Positions 26,577 through 36,493 of a stretch of 64,000 nt of DNA are shown here, piece after piece; the stretch's first letter is position 1, and each line of letters begins with the position of its first letter. The notes below the pieces were generated by a model, which was not told the origin of the DNA, did no database searches, and was given only the letters and a program-made list of their open reading frames with translations. The translations under genes and the position numbers were made by a program. Source of the stretch: Vreelandella aquamarina (GTDB lineage Bacteria; Pseudomonadota; Gammaproteobacteria; Pseudomonadales; Halomonadaceae); contig NZ_FODB01000001.1 of assembly GCF_900110265.1 (NCBI RefSeq), positions 1-64,000 on the forward strand, read 5' to 3'.

Positions 26577-27818
26577 ATGGCGCGTCAAACGGTGGTTTTA
26601 GGAGCAGGCATGGTGGGTGTCAGTATTGCTTGGCAGCTGCAAAAGCGTGGCTATCAAGTAACGCTGGTAGATCGCCGCCAGCCTGGACGCGAAACCTCGT
26701 TTGGAAACGCGGGCATTATCCAGCGTGAAGCAGTTAGGCCTTATCCGTTTCCCCGTGATATGAAAACGATATTGAGTGTGCTTCCAAACCGTCGGGTCGA
26801 TATCCGTTACCGGCCTGCCGGTATGGTCAATGCGGCCTCGCCACTGCTGAGTTACTGGCACCACTCTTCGTCACGGCTCTACAAAAAAATCGTGCCTGAG
26901 TACGCCTCGTTAATTCAGCTCTGTTTGGACGCCCACGCGCCGATGATTGAGGCCGCTGGTGCTGAGCATCTAGTGCGTAAGGAAGGATGGCTTGAAATCT
27001 ATCGCACGCCGGAAAAGCTCGCTAAGCGAGTTAAAGAGGCTGAAGAAGCCCGCGAGCTTTACGGCGTACAGTTCACCGTTCTTGATCGCGAAGCGCTGAG
27101 TGAGAAGGAGCCGCAACTAGGCAATAAAATCATCGGCGCTATTCACTGGCTAGACCCCTGGACAGTCGCTGACCCGGGTGGCTTAGTGGCTGCCTATGCG
27201 GCGTCGTTTGAAGCGATGGGCGGACAACTGGTACAAGCGGACATCACTGGTATCACTCAGCAAAATGATCGCTGGAAAGTGACGACCAGTGCGGAGTCGT
27301 TTGAGGCTGAACAAGTTGTCATGGCCCTTGGCCCCTGGGCTGGCCAATGGATGAAACCGCTGGGTTACCACTTCCCCACGTTTGTGAAACGTGGCTACCA
27401 CATGCACTACGCGACACAGCCAACGGCCAAATTAAACTACTGGTTGATGGACGCCGAGATCGGTTATTTGCTGGCACCGATGAATGCTGGTGTGCGGCTG
27501 ACGACGGGGGCAGAGCTAGACCGCCTTGAATCTCCCGCGGATGAAGAGCAGCTGGGCGCTGCCGAAAAAGTGGCGCGGACAATTTTCCCGCTAGGTGAGC
27601 GAAAAGATAGCGCGGCGTGGAAAGGCGCACGGCCTTGCTTGCCAGATATGAAGCCCGTTATTGGCCCAGCGCCACGCCATCCTGGCCTGTGGCTAGCGTT
27701 TGGACATGGCCACCAAGGGTTCACCCTCGGTCCGGCGACAGGCCAGCTGCTGGCGGACATGATGGAAAACAAACCAACCGCCATTGATATGGCACCGTTT
27801 CGGGCAGACCGGTTTTAA
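26577..27818 (+). CDS. FAD-dependent oxidoreductase, D-amino-acid dehydrogenase-like (DadA type)
   Basis: 413 aa from ATG 26577 with GAGGAG upstream. The FAD-binding VVLGAGMVGVSIAWQL opens the protein, followed by the DAO-family region GRETSFGNAGII at about 37-48, and the C-terminal FGHGHQGFTLGPATG closes the FAD site. Members deaminate D-amino acids, or sometimes L-proline or hydroxyproline derivatives, passing electrons to the respiratory chain. The substrate is not defined. No alanine racemase (dadX) neighbours it, so the name dadA is not assigned. It is divergent from the ammonium-sensing fusion, and its reaction releases ammonia. Confidence 0.85.
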   Translation: MARQTVVLGAGMVGVSIAWQLQKRGYQVTLVDRRQPGRETSFGNAGIIQREAVRPYPFPRDMKTILSVLPNRRVDIRYRPAGMVNAASPLLSYWHHSSSRLYKKIVPEYASLIQLCLDAHAPMIEAAGAEHLVRKEGWLEIYRTPEKLAKRVKEAEEARELYGVQFTVLDREALSEKEPQLGNKIIGAIHWLDPWTVADPGGLVAAYAASFEAMGGQLVQADITGITQQNDRWKVTTSAESFEAEQVVMALGPWAGQWMKPLGYHFPTFVKRGYHMHYATQPTAKLNYWLMDAEIGYLLAPMNAGVRLTTGAELDRLESPADEEQLGAAEKVARTIFPLGERKDSAAWKGARPCLPDMKPVIGPAPRHPGLWLAFGHGHQGFTLGPATGQLLADMMENKPTAIDMAPFRADRF

Positions 27819-27921
27819 ATATGACGCCGCAGCCTGTTACATAATGAAAAAGTACAAACATGGCCTAGGAAGGCTGGGTTTGCTAGGCTGAATGAGTCAC
27901 TCAATAGATTGAGGTGCAATA

Positions 27922-28131
27922 ATGGATGTCGCCGCAAGTAATGCAGTTAGCACGGCACTGTATATGAACCAGGCGCAAACTGCTGAGCAGGCACAAATGC
28001 AACTGTTCAAGCAAGCACTGGATATGCAGTCCGAACAAATTACCGAGGTGCTCGCCTCTGCAGATACCGGGGCACAGCCTAGCTTGGCTCAAGAAGGTAG
28101 TGTAGGCACCCAGGTAAACACCTACGCTTAA
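27922..28131 (+). CDS. YjfB-family putative motility protein
   Basis: 69 aa: N-terminal [20 protein letters not shown] and the helical middle [21 protein letters not shown] are the pattern of the YjfB family (PF14070), small proteins often found near flagellar genes. GAGG lies seven bases before ATG 27922. No flagellar or chemotaxis genes are in the window. Short palindromes, TGAGT-C-ACTCA (27893-27903) and TCAAT-AG-ATTGA (27901-27912), sit just before the ribosome binding site. A clear terminator follows at 28154, so this is probably a single-gene unit. Confidence 0.75.
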   Translation: MDVAASNAVSTALYMNQAQTAEQAQMQLFKQALDMQSEQITEVLASADTGAQPSLAQEGSVGTQVNTYA

Positions 28132-28153
28132 CCCTTCTGTTGCTAGAGACCCC

Positions 28154-28179
28154 AAACGCCGACCCTGTCGGCGTTTTTT
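28154..28179 (+). terminator. Rho-independent terminator after the YjfB-like gene
   Basis: A 10-bp stem AAACGCCGAC/GTCGGCGTTT with a 3-base loop, running into six T residues. Confidence 0.9.
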
Positions 28180-28312
28180 ATATCTATCGGCACGGCGCCC
28201 CGCATGTGATGGTATGCCGTTGAAGGCGAGTTGCGTTACCATAGGCACACACAACGCCGAAGGTTTGGCGCTACGTTTTAAGTCATCACGTTGTACCATC
28301 TTAGAGAACTCC

Positions 28313-29902
28313 ATGTCTGACGCCCAATTAGCGCGCGAAGCTGAGCTACGCCGTACCTTTGCGATTATTTCGCACCCTGACGCCGGTAAAACCACAATCA
28401 CAGAAAAGATGCTGCTGTTTGGAAATGCCATCCAGTTGGCGGGGTCTGTGAAAAGCAAACGTAATGATCGTCATGCTACGTCTGACTGGATGAAGATGGA
28501 GCAAGAGCGGGGCATCTCGGTGACCACGTCGGTGATGCAGTTCCCCTATGGTGGGCGTATCGTCAACCTACTGGATACGCCGGGGCACGAAGACTTCTCT
28601 GAAGACACCTACCGCACGCTGACGGCGGTTGATTCCGCGCTGATGGTCATCGACGGTGCGAAAGGCGTCGAGGATCGCACCATCAAACTGATGGAAGTGT
28701 GTCGTCTGCGCACTACGCCTATCCTCACGTTTATCAACAAAATGGACCGCGATATCCGCGATCCTATTGAAGTGATGGACGAAGTAGAAACGGTATTGAA
28801 CATCCAATGTGCGCCCATGACATGGCCCATTGGCATGGGGCGTCACTTTAAAGGGGTTTACCATCTCTATAACGATGTTATTCATCTCTATACCCAGGGT
28901 CAGGGCAGTCGCATTCCTGATGACAAGCGTATTGAGGGGCTAGATAACCCAGAAGTTGACGCCGTGCTAGGTGAAGAGCAGGCGGAAGAGCTGCGTATGG
29001 AAGTAGACTTAGTACGGGGTGCTTCCCATGAGTTTGACTTGGAAGCCTATCGTCGTGGTGAGCTAACGCCGGTCTATTTTGGTACCGCTATGGGTAACTT
29101 CGGTGTGCGTGAAATGCTAGACGGCTTTGTCGAGCACGCGCCGGCTCCGCAGCCACGTGAAACTGATACGCGTGAAGTGACCGCCCACGATGATCGCTTC
29201 ACTGGATTCGTATTTAAAATTCAGGCCAATATGGACCCGAATCACCGGGACCGTATCGCCTTCCTACGGGTGTGTTCCGGCAAGTACGAAAAGAACATGA
29301 AAATGCGCCATGTGCGCATTGGTAAAGACGTCAAAATCGCTGACGCCCTGACCTTTATGGCCTCAGACCGCTCTCAAGTGGAAGAGGCATGGCCGGGCGA
29401 TATTATTGGCCTGCATAACCACGGCACTATTCAAATTGGTGATACGTTCACCGTGGGTGAAGATATGCGCTTTACCGGCATTCCTCACTTTGCGCCTGAA
29501 CTTTTCAAGCGCGTGCGCCTGAAAGATCCGCTCAAGATGAAAGCGCTACAGAAAGGCCTGCAGCAGCTGTCGGAGGAGGGCGCCACCCAGGTCTTTATGC
29601 CGATAGATAATAATGACCTAATCCTTGGTGCGGTTGGTACGCTGCAGTTTGACGTTGTCGCTCACCGCTTGAAGGAAGAGTATAAGGTCGACTGCATTTA
29701 TGAAGGCGTTAACGTGCAAACCGCCCGCTGGGTGTATTGCAACGATGCCAAAATGCTTGAAGAGTTTAAGCGCAAGGCCAGTACCAACCTCGCCATTGAT
29801 GGCGGCGGTTACCTGACCTACATCGCGCCTACTCGGGTTAATCTGCAAATGACCCAGGAGCGCTGGCCGGATATTCGCTTCCAGCCTACCCGCGAGCATT
29901 AA
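28313..29902 (+). CDS. prfC: Peptide chain release factor 3
   Basis: 529 aa, identical in length to E. coli RF3. The G1 motif SHPDAGKTT is at 20-28, G2 [10 protein letters not shown]3 DTPGHEDF and G4 NKMDRD follow. RF3 is a GTPase that recycles RF1/RF2 from the ribosome. ATG 28313 gives the normal N-terminus; a longer frame from 28214 is rejected. tatD follows after 19 bp and is probably co-transcribed. Confidence 0.97.
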   Translation: MSDAQLAREAELRRTFAIISHPDAGKTTITEKMLLFGNAIQLAGSVKSKRNDRHATSDWMKMEQERGISVTTSVMQFPYGGRIVNLLDTPGHEDFSEDTYRTLTAVDSALMVIDGAKGVEDRTIKLMEVCRLRTTPILTFINKMDRDIRDPIEVMDEVETVLNIQCAPMTWPIGMGRHFKGVYHLYNDVIHLYTQGQGSRIPDDKRIEGLDNPEVDAVLGEEQAEELRMEVDLVRGASHEFDLEAYRRGELTPVYFGTAMGNFGVREMLDGFVEHAPAPQPRETDTREVTAHDDRFTGFVFKIQANMDPNHRDRIAFLRVCSGKYEKNMKMRHVRIGKDVKIADALTFMASDRSQVEEAWPGDIIGLHNHGTIQIGDTFTVGEDMRFTGIPHFAPELFKRVRLKDPLKMKALQKGLQQLSEEGATQVFMPIDNNDLILGAVGTLQFDVVAHRLKEEYKVDCIYEGVNVQTARWVYCNDAKMLEEFKRKASTNLAIDGGGYLTYIAPTRVNLQMTQERWPDIRFQPTREH

Positions 29903-29921
29903 ACCCCTTAAAGAGGGCAAT

Positions 29922-30719
29922 ATGCTGATAGACGCCCACTGCCATTTGGATGTAGCGGGGTTCGATACGGATCGTGATGCCGTGATCGCCGCCGCCCAGG
30001 CAGTGGGCGTTTGCCGTTTTATTGTACCTGCCACGGTGCGTGCGCGTTGGCAAAACGTATTGGCGCTGGGTGAGCGTGACGATGTCAGCATCTGCCTAGG
30101 GCTTCACCCGTACTTCATTGAGCAGCACCAGCCAGATGATTTGAAAGCGCTCGAAACCCTCATACTTCAGCAGCTTGCTGGCGCTTGCCCAGCCCGGCCA
30201 GTCGCCATTGGCGAATGTGGTATTGATGGTCGCTTTACGGATAGCCTGGACGAGCAATGGCACTACTTCGATGAGCAGTTAAACATCGCTAAACGCTGCA
30301 AGCTGCCTGTGGTGGTGCACTGCGTTAAGGCAAATGATACGGTCAGCAAGCGGCTTCGTCAGCAAGCGCTGCCAGGCGCCGGGCTCGTTCACGCCTTTTC
30401 CGGTTCTTACGAGCAGGCCGTCAAGTTTTTGGACCTTGGTTATGTGCTGGGGCTGGGCGGCGCGGTGACCTATGAGCGCGCTCAAAAGTTACGCCGTGTG
30501 GTGGCAAAACTACCCGATGATGGGTTTGTGCTGGAAACCGACAGCCCCGATATGCCATTAAGCGGTTATCAGGGCCAGCGGAATGAGCCTTCTCGGGTAA
30601 TGCTGGTGGCTCAGGAGGTGGCGAGGCTGCGTCGGCAATCTTTTGATACCGTGGCAGCGCTGAGCAGTGACAACGTCGCACGAGTGTTTAAGTTAACAGG
30701 CGATGAGACCAATTCCTGA
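29922..30719 (+). CDS. TatD-family metal-dependent hydrolase
   Basis: 265 aa with the N-terminal metal site DAHCHLD, then GLHPYF, IGECGID, VVHCVKA and ETDSPDMPLSG, the ordered metal-ligand motifs of TatD-type nucleases. It probably acts on DNA 3' ends or small nucleic acid substrates. GAGGGC lies before ATG 29922. Its stop is 2 bp from the stop of the convergent ygfZ gene. Confidence 0.92.
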   Translation: MLIDAHCHLDVAGFDTDRDAVIAAAQAVGVCRFIVPATVRARWQNVLALGERDDVSICLGLHPYFIEQHQPDDLKALETLILQQLAGACPARPVAIGECGIDGRFTDSLDEQWHYFDEQLNIAKRCKLPVVVHCVKANDTVSKRLRQQALPGAGLVHAFSGSYEQAVKFLDLGYVLGLGGAVTYERAQKLRRVVAKLPDDGFVLETDSPDMPLSGYQGQRNEPSRVMLVAQEVARLRRQSFDTVAALSSDNVARVFKLTGDETNS

Positions 30720-30721
30720 CC

Positions 30722-31672
30722 TCAAGCAAGCTGAGCCGCGATCTGCTCCGGGTCCAAGCGCTCAATGGGGTAGGGCATCTCATACAGCGTGATAGGCTGC
30801 TGTTGCCAATAAACTGCTAAATTCTCTTCCATGACCTTGGTGTTCATCACCGCTAGCAACTCTACCTGCTGCTTGCCGCTAAATGCGCTGCTGACCACTT
30901 CTCCCAACGTCTTACCGTTGTCATCAAGCAGTGACTCGCCAATCTCAGGAAGGGTGGCCGCATTAATACTAGCGTGAACTAAGCGTTTTTTCACTTGGCC
31001 ACGAAAGTGAGCGCGGGCGACGACTTCTTGACCTGTATAGCACCCTTTTTTAAAGCTAATGCCGCCTAATGCTTCCCAGTTCAGCATTTGGGGGAGAAAG
31101 TGATCCTGCTGTTTAGCGGTAAGCCAAGCAAGACCGCTGCGAATATCTGCAAGCTGCCACTCGTTGTGTAATGCATCATCACTGTTGACGAGGTCGCTGG
31201 CATCCTTTTCAAACATCAACAGCCAACGGGGTTTGCCGGGCATCCGCAACGCCGTTCCCTTTGAACTGGTAGTGTGGGTATAAGGTTGGTCGGGCAGCGT
31301 GATGTCTAGTTGATTGGCAAGCGTATCTGCAGGCTCGCTGGCGCCTGCAAACGTAACGCTGCCTACCACTGAAAGCTCTGCTTTATAGAAAGCGGCAAAT
31401 TTTTTCAGATGGGTGAGCAGTCCGTCCGCAAGAGAGGCATCTAGTACCAAGCGGAAATGGTCGCTGCCGAGCCTCAATAACTGCCCATTGGCCAACATGC
31501 GCCCTTTAGGGGTACAGAAGCAGGTGAGCGGTGCGAAAGTGCCATTCGCCAATCCCACCTGTGCGCTAGCTTGGCCCTGTAAGAATTTCTCCGCATCGGC
31601 CCCTTTAATATCGAGCGCGGCATACTGGGTCAAACGTACGGCGCTGGGGGGCTGCGTGTTCGCGGTGGCCAT
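30722..31672 (-). CDS. ygfZ: tRNA-modifying/Fe-S cluster assembly protein YgfZ
   Basis: 316 aa with the YgfZ signature KGCYTGQE near residue 205, a GcvT-like folate-binding fold. YgfZ is needed for some radical-SAM Fe-S enzymes such as MiaB. AGGAG lies five bases before ATG 31672; a GTG two codons earlier overlaps that site and is unlikely. It is convergent with tatD. Confidence 0.93.
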   Translation of the reverse strand: MATANTQPPSAVRLTQYAALDIKGADAEKFLQGQASAQVGLANGTFAPLTCFCTPKGRMLANGQLLRLGSDHFRLVLDASLADGLLTHLKKFAAFYKAELSVVGSVTFAGASEPADTLANQLDITLPDQPYTHTTSSKGTALRMPGKPRWLLMFEKDASDLVNSDDALHNEWQLADIRSGLAWLTAKQQDHFLPQMLNWEALGGISFKKGCYTGQEVVARAHFRGQVKKRLVHASINAATLPEIGESLLDDNGKTLGEVVSSAFSGKQQVELLAVMNTKVMEENLAVYWQQQPITLYEMPYPIERLDPEQIAAQLA

Positions 31673-31861
31673 AGTCACTCCTGGGCGTAGTTAGTGGGAT
31701 GTGTCAGTAAAGCGTGCTTGTAAAAGTGTGGGCAGGATAGGCAGATTGCAAGGCCTTGGGAGCATGCTAGACTCTTTGTTCTGTATCAGGTTTGCATAGG
31801 TAATTTCCTGTATACAGTCCCATTGTATGTGAGTTGACAATTATTCAGCAAAGGACGCGGC

Positions 31862-32059
31862 ATGGCAGTTCAATCATTAAGCTTTCAAGGCGTCACTACC
31901 GCCGAACAAGTTAACAAAATCACCACCGCACTGATGATGCTTGACGGCGTCGATAGCGCCGAAGTGGGGCGCTATGGGGCGGAAGTGGAGGGTCGTGCTA
32001 AGCGAGAAGCGCTAATTAAAGCGGTTGAAAAACTTAATCTTCGCATCAAGGTATCGTAA
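31862..32059 (+). CDS. HMA-like small protein lacking the CxxC metal site
   Basis: 65 aa. The pattern SLSFQGVTTAEQVNKITTALMMLDGVDSAEV...REALIKAVEKLNL follows the beta-alpha-beta-beta-alpha-beta layout of heavy-metal-associated domains, but the usual MxCxxC loop is GVTTAEQ, with no cysteine in the whole protein, so it should not bind Cu(I) in the usual way. AAAGGA lies before ATG 31862. Its TAA overlaps the ATG of the OsmC gene by one base, a sign of coupled translation. Confidence 0.72.
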   Translation: MAVQSLSFQGVTTAEQVNKITTALMMLDGVDSAEVGRYGAEVEGRAKREALIKAVEKLNLRIKVS

Positions 32060-32466
32060 TGCATCCGCCTATCGTGGTGATTAGCGAACGAAATAGTGTT
32101 TTTCGTCAGCGTATCGAGGTAAGTGGTATGGAAGATCTCTATGCCGACGTACCCACTGCGGTGGGGGGCGATGATAGTGCCCCGGACCCCCACGACTATT
32201 TCGATATCGCGTTGGGAACCTGTAAGGCAATTACGGTCCAAATGTACGCCAAGCGCAAACAGTGGCCACTGGAAGGCATCACCGTCAAGGTTCAACGTGA
32301 CGATAGCGAGGAGCGCAAAGGCGTTTACAAGCTAGATGTGACGTTAGAATTGCATGGCATCAGCGATCCAGAACAGCGAGCAAAGCTGGAAGACATTAGC
32401 CACTGCTGTCCGATTCAGCGCCTGATGACCCAGGCAACGATAGAGATAGCGACCCATACCGCGTAG
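32059..32466 (+). CDS. OsmC/Ohr-family protein
   Basis: 135 aa with the family segment [23 protein letters not shown] (one cysteine) and HCCPIQRLM with the second conserved cysteine, the pair that reduces organic hydroperoxides in OsmC/Ohr proteins. The length is typical. It is translated from a one-base overlap with the HMA-like gene, and uvrB begins 25 bp after its stop. It is likely cytosolic. Whether it is a peroxidase or has a YhfA-like role is not certain. Confidence 0.85.
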   Translation: MHPPIVVISERNSVFRQRIEVSGMEDLYADVPTAVGGDDSAPDPHDYFDIALGTCKAITVQMYAKRKQWPLEGITVKVQRDDSEERKGVYKLDVTLELHGISDPEQRAKLEDISHCCPIQRLMTQATIEIATHTA

Positions 32467-32491
32467 GCCTACTTCCTCAACAGGAGCAACG

Positions 32492-34516
32492 ATGAGCAAG
32501 GAATTTCGTCTGCAGTCAAAATTTCAGCCTGCGGGCGACCAGCCTGCGGCCATACGCGGGTTGATCAGTGGTTTGGAATCCGGGCTTGCCCATCAAACGC
32601 TGCTCGGGGTCACCGGTTCAGGTAAAACCTTCACCATGGCCAATGTGGTGCAGCAACTTCAGCGGCCCACCATCGTGATGGCGCCGAACAAAACCCTGGC
32701 GGCACAGCTGTACGGCGAATTTAAATCGTTTTTCCCCGATAACGCTGTTGAGTACTTCGTCTCCTACTACGACTACTACCAGCCCGAAGCCTATGTGCCC
32801 TCGTCAGATACGTTTATTGAGAAGGATGCCTCAATCAATGACCATATTGAGCAGATGCGTCTTTCCGCTACGAAAGCGTTACTGGAGCGCCGTGATGCGC
32901 TAATCGTGGTATCTGTATCGGCGATCTACGGTTTGGGTGATCCAGACCAATACCTGAAGATGCGGCTGCACTTCACTCGTGGTGAGCTGATTGACCAACG
33001 CGCCTTCCTACGCCGCTTGGCAGAGCTGCAGTACACCCGCAACGATATGGATTTCCGTCGCGGTACTTACCGCGTGCGGGGCGACGTGATTGATATCTTC
33101 CCGGCGGATTCGGATGAGGAAGCGGTGCGCGTTGAGCTTTTCGACGACGAAATAGATTCTATCCGTTTATTTGACCCGCTCACTGGCGATGTGCGCGGGC
33201 AAGTCCCAAGGATGACGATTTACCCAAAATCCCACTACGTGACGCCTCGTGAGACCATTCTAGAAGCCATCGAATCCATCAAAGCAGAACTCAAAGAGCG
33301 CTTGGAGTGGCTGCGTAAGCACGAGCGTTTAGTAGAGGCCCAGCGGCTTGAGCAGCGTACGCTTTACGATATTGAGATGATGCTGGAGCTGGGGTACTGC
33401 AACGGTATTGAAAACTACTCTCGCTACCTCTCTGGCCGTGCACCTGGCGAGCCACCGCCCACGTTTTTTGATTACCTGCCGGATGATGCGCTGCTGTTTA
33501 TCGATGAGTCACACGTGAGCGTGCCCCAAGTAGGCGGGATGTACAAAGGCGACCGTTCGCGTAAAGAGACACTGGTCGAGTATGGTTTCCGCCTGCCGTC
33601 AGCGTTGGATAACCGCCCCATGAAGTTTGAGGAGTGGGAGGCTATATCGCCACAAACGATCTTCGTATCCGCAACACCAGGCAACTATGAAGCTGAGCAC
33701 GCAAGCCAGATCGTCGAACAAGTCGTTCGGCCAACAGGGCTACTGGATCCGCAAGTTGAAGTACGCCCGGCCAGCACGCAAGTCGATGATCTGCTGTCGG
33801 AGATCGGTTTGCGAACAGCGGTAGGCGAGCGGGTGCTCGTTACTACTTTAACCAAGCGCATGGCAGAAGACCTGACTGATTACCTTGATGAGCATGGTAT
33901 TCGCGTGCGCTACTTACATTCCGATATTGATACGGTCGAGCGGGTGGAAATTATCCGTGACCTACGCCTGGGCAAGTTTGACGTGCTGGTGGGCATCAAC
34001 TTGCTGCGGGAGGGGTTGGATATCCCTGAAGTCTCTTTGGTGGCGATTCTGGATGCCGATAAAGAGGGTTTCCTGCGCGCCGAACGCTCGTTAATTCAAA
34101 CCATTGGTCGTGCAGCGCGTAACGCCAACGGTAAAGCGATTTTATATGGCGACCGCATTACGGACTCCATGCGGAAAGCAATTGATGAGACCGAGCGTCG
34201 GCGCCATAAACAGATGGCGCATAACGAGAAGCACGGCATTACCCCCACGACGGTTACCCGCTCGGTTGCAGATATCCTAGAAGCCGCGCAGACGCCAGGT
34301 AAGAAGAGCAGTCGGCGTAAGGGCAATGAGCGTAAGGTGGCCGAGCTTAAAGGTAGTTACGATGTGACCGCCATGAGTAAGCAAGACTTGCTCACGGCCA
34401 TTAGTAAGCTTGAAGATGCCATGTTTGAAGCGGCTCAAAATCTCGAGTTTGAAGAAGCGGCGCGGTTGCGCGACCAGCTCCATCAAATGAAAGAGAAGCA
34501 GCTGGCGCTAGGATAA
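32492..34516 (+). CDS. uvrB: Excinuclease ABC subunit B
   Basis: 674 aa, standard length. Walker A GVTGSGKT at 39-46, the beta-hairpin [12 protein letters not shown] near 95, DESH, and a C-terminal UVR domain ([15 protein letters not shown]). It verifies DNA lesions with UvrA and recruits UvrC in nucleotide excision repair. AGGAG lies upstream of ATG 32492. No LexA box is visible directly upstream, and it may be transcribed with the two small genes before it. Confidence 0.98.
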   Translation: MSKEFRLQSKFQPAGDQPAAIRGLISGLESGLAHQTLLGVTGSGKTFTMANVVQQLQRPTIVMAPNKTLAAQLYGEFKSFFPDNAVEYFVSYYDYYQPEAYVPSSDTFIEKDASINDHIEQMRLSATKALLERRDALIVVSVSAIYGLGDPDQYLKMRLHFTRGELIDQRAFLRRLAELQYTRNDMDFRRGTYRVRGDVIDIFPADSDEEAVRVELFDDEIDSIRLFDPLTGDVRGQVPRMTIYPKSHYVTPRETILEAIESIKAELKERLEWLRKHERLVEAQRLEQRTLYDIEMMLELGYCNGIENYSRYLSGRAPGEPPPTFFDYLPDDALLFIDESHVSVPQVGGMYKGDRSRKETLVEYGFRLPSALDNRPMKFEEWEAISPQTIFVSATPGNYEAEHASQIVEQVVRPTGLLDPQVEVRPASTQVDDLLSEIGLRTAVGERVLVTTLTKRMAEDLTDYLDEHGIRVRYLHSDIDTVERVEIIRDLRLGKFDVLVGINLLREGLDIPEVSLVAILDADKEGFLRAERSLIQTIGRAARNANGKAILYGDRITDSMRKAIDETERRRHKQMAHNEKHGITPTTVTRSVADILEAAQTPGKKSSRRKGNERKVAELKGSYDVTAMSKQDLLTAISKLEDAMFEAAQNLEFEEAARLRDQLHQMKEKQLALG

Positions 34517-34519
34517 GCG

Positions 34520-34694
34520 ATGTCTGAAGATCCAGAGATTCGCCGCGCAGCGATCGCATTGAAAAACAGATTGGCGGTTCAGCGTATTTGAGCTCGCCGG
34601 GCTCTCGTGCCATCGTTGCGGCAGTGTGATTGAGCGCATGATGGTCGGGTCTCGGCGGCTATACTCTTGCCCACAATGCCAGCCTTCTCCTTAG
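34520..34694 (+). pseudogene. nei-like endonuclease VIII pseudogene with a large internal deletion
   Basis: The first 19 codons from ATG 34520 read MSEDPEIRRAAIALKNRLA, very close to the Nei N-terminus (MPEGPEIRRAADKLE type). That frame stops at 34589. From about 34575, in another frame, the sequence reads FSVFELAGLSCHRCGSVIE, then RMMVGSRRLYSCPQCQ and a stop at 34692-34694: the C-terminal Fpg/Nei zinc finger with all four cysteines in order. About 200 residues between the two ends are missing, and the junction near 34565-34580 is out of frame. The gene is therefore a dead endonuclease VIII, located directly after uvrB. The P2/E3 catalytic residues are also changed (PEG to SED). Confidence 0.8.
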
Positions 34695-34875
34695 GATGAA
34701 TTTTATACCGTTATCTTAATAGCTATGTTCAAACAATCAGACCAAAGCGCTACGTAACAGCAAGCGGTTACTCGGTGCATTGGCTGCCGCGTGAGTCTCA
34801 ATACGGTATACTTCCCGCACACTTAGACGGCCGCGAAGGCTGCAGCCAAGACGATAACCAAGGAGCTGTTAATCC

Positions 34876-36381
34876 ATGACCGTGATTCGCCAGGACGACG
34901 TGATCCAAAGCGTTGCCGATGCTCTGCAGTACATCTCTTACTACCACCCGAAAGATTTCATCGATGCAATGGCCGCCGCTTACGAGCGTGAAGAGAACCC
35001 CGCTGCAAAGGATGCCATCGCTCAGATTTTGATTAACTCGCGCATGTGCGCAACAGGGCACCGCCCAATTTGCCAGGATACCGGCATCGTGACAGTGTTC
35101 GTTCACGTAGGTATGAACGTCACATGGGACGCCGAGCTAAGCCTCGACGACATGATCAACGAAGGCGTGCGCCGCGCCTACCAACTGCCGGATAACGTAC
35201 TGCGCGCCTCGGTTCTTGCCGACCCGGATGGCAAGCGCCAGAACACTAAAGACAACACGCCCGCCATCATTCACCACAAAATTGTGCCGGGCGATAAGGT
35301 CGATATTCATGTGGCAGCGAAGGGCGGCGGTAGCGAGGCGAAATCGAAGTTTGCCATGCTCAACCCCTCCGATAGCGTGGTCGACTGGGTGATGGAACAG
35401 CTTCCCAAAATGGGTGCTGGCTGGTGCCCGCCGGGTATGCTTGGCATTGGTATTGGCGGTACCGCTGAAAAAGCAATGGAAATTGCCAAAGAAGCGCTAT
35501 TAGATCCTATCGATATTCAAGAGCTTCAGGCCCGTGGCGCAAGCAACCGTGCCGAAGAGCTGCGCCTTGAGCTGTTCGATAAGGTGAACAAAAGCGGTAT
35601 TGGTGCCCAGGGCCTAGGTGGCCTGACCACGGTGCTGGATATCAAAGTCAAAGATTATCCGACCCACGCTGCCAATAAGCCGGTGGCGATCATTCCCAAC
35701 TGTGCAGCTACCCGGCATGCGCATTTCACGCTGGATGGCTCTGGCCCTGTAGCCTTGCCGGCTCCGAAGCTGGAAGACTGGCCGGAGATTACCCGTGAAG
35801 CAGGCGATAACGTCAAGCGTGTCAATTTAGACACTGTCACGCCCGAAGAAGTCAAAACCTGGCAGCCCGGTGATACACTGCTGTTAAACGGCAAACTGCT
35901 GACGGGCCGCGATGCTGCCCACAAGCGTATGGTGGATATGATCGCCAAAGGCGAGCCGCTGCCGGTCGACATGAAAGGGCGCTTTATCTATTACGTTGGC
36001 CCAGTCGACCCGGTCGGCAATGAAGTGGTTGGCCCTGCAGGCCCCACCACGGCCACACGCATGGACAAGTTCACTCGGACGATGCTGGAGGAGACTGGTT
36101 TGCTGGGTATGGTCGGCAAAGCAGAGCGCGGCCAAGCTGCCATTGAAGCGATCCGTGACAACCAAGCAGTGTATCTCATGGCGGTGGGTGGCTCTGCTTA
36201 TCTGGTTGCCCAAGCGATCAAAAAGTCACGCGTGGTGGGCTTTGAAGACCTGGGAATGGAAGCCATCTACGAATTTGAGGTGGAAGACATGCCGGTCACG
36301 GTAGCGGTAGATAGCCAAGGCACCTCTGTTCACCAGACAGGCCCGGCTAAATGGAAAGAAATTATTGCCGAAAAAGCATGA
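34876..36381 (+). CDS. Class I (Fe-S) fumarate hydratase
   Basis: 501 aa, the size of one-chain class I fumarases (FumA/FumB type). N-terminal CQDTG, GWCPPGMLG and PNCAATRH place the three cysteines that hold the 4Fe-4S cluster, and the C-terminal beta domain (GRFIYYVGPVDPVGNEVVGP) is complete. It interconverts fumarate and malate in the TCA cycle and is oxygen-sensitive. AAGGAG lies about ten bases before ATG 34876. A terminator follows at 36414. Confidence 0.95.
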   Translation: MTVIRQDDVIQSVADALQYISYYHPKDFIDAMAAAYEREENPAAKDAIAQILINSRMCATGHRPICQDTGIVTVFVHVGMNVTWDAELSLDDMINEGVRRAYQLPDNVLRASVLADPDGKRQNTKDNTPAIIHHKIVPGDKVDIHVAAKGGGSEAKSKFAMLNPSDSVVDWVMEQLPKMGAGWCPPGMLGIGIGGTAEKAMEIAKEALLDPIDIQELQARGASNRAEELRLELFDKVNKSGIGAQGLGGLTTVLDIKVKDYPTHAANKPVAIIPNCAATRHAHFTLDGSGPVALPAPKLEDWPEITREAGDNVKRVNLDTVTPEEVKTWQPGDTLLLNGKLLTGRDAAHKRMVDMIAKGEPLPVDMKGRFIYYVGPVDPVGNEVVGPAGPTTATRMDKFTRTMLEETGLLGMVGKAERGQAAIEAIRDNQAVYLMAVGGSAYLVAQAIKKSRVVGFEDLGMEAIYEFEVEDMPVTVAVDSQGTSVHQTGPAKWKEIIAEKA

Positions 36382-36413
36382 TACGCTGAGGTGATATAGG
36401 CGTTGCTTAACCA

Positions 36414-36444
36414 CAGGAGCCCCGTTCTAACGGGGCTCCTGTTT
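36414..36444 (+). terminator. Terminator after the fumarase gene
   Basis: CAGGAGCCCCGTT (36414-36426) pairs with AACGGGGCTCCTG (36429-36441), a stem of at least 11 bp with a small loop, then GTTTA. The U-tract is short. Confidence 0.7.
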
Positions 36445-36493
36445 ATGGAGTAGTCAGAAATAACAGGTCCTAACGGATGGTGAGGAATAGCGA

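Noticed and set aside
27901-28458. 185-codon minus-strand frame
   Set aside because: It runs across the YjfB-like gene, its terminator and the prfC start; it is a shadow of real genes on the other strand.
31808-31817. CTGTATACAG as a LexA (SOS) box upstream of the HMA-like/OsmC/uvrB genes
   Set aside because: The half-sites match, but the spacing is 2 bp instead of the 8 bp needed for LexA; kept only as a short palindrome.
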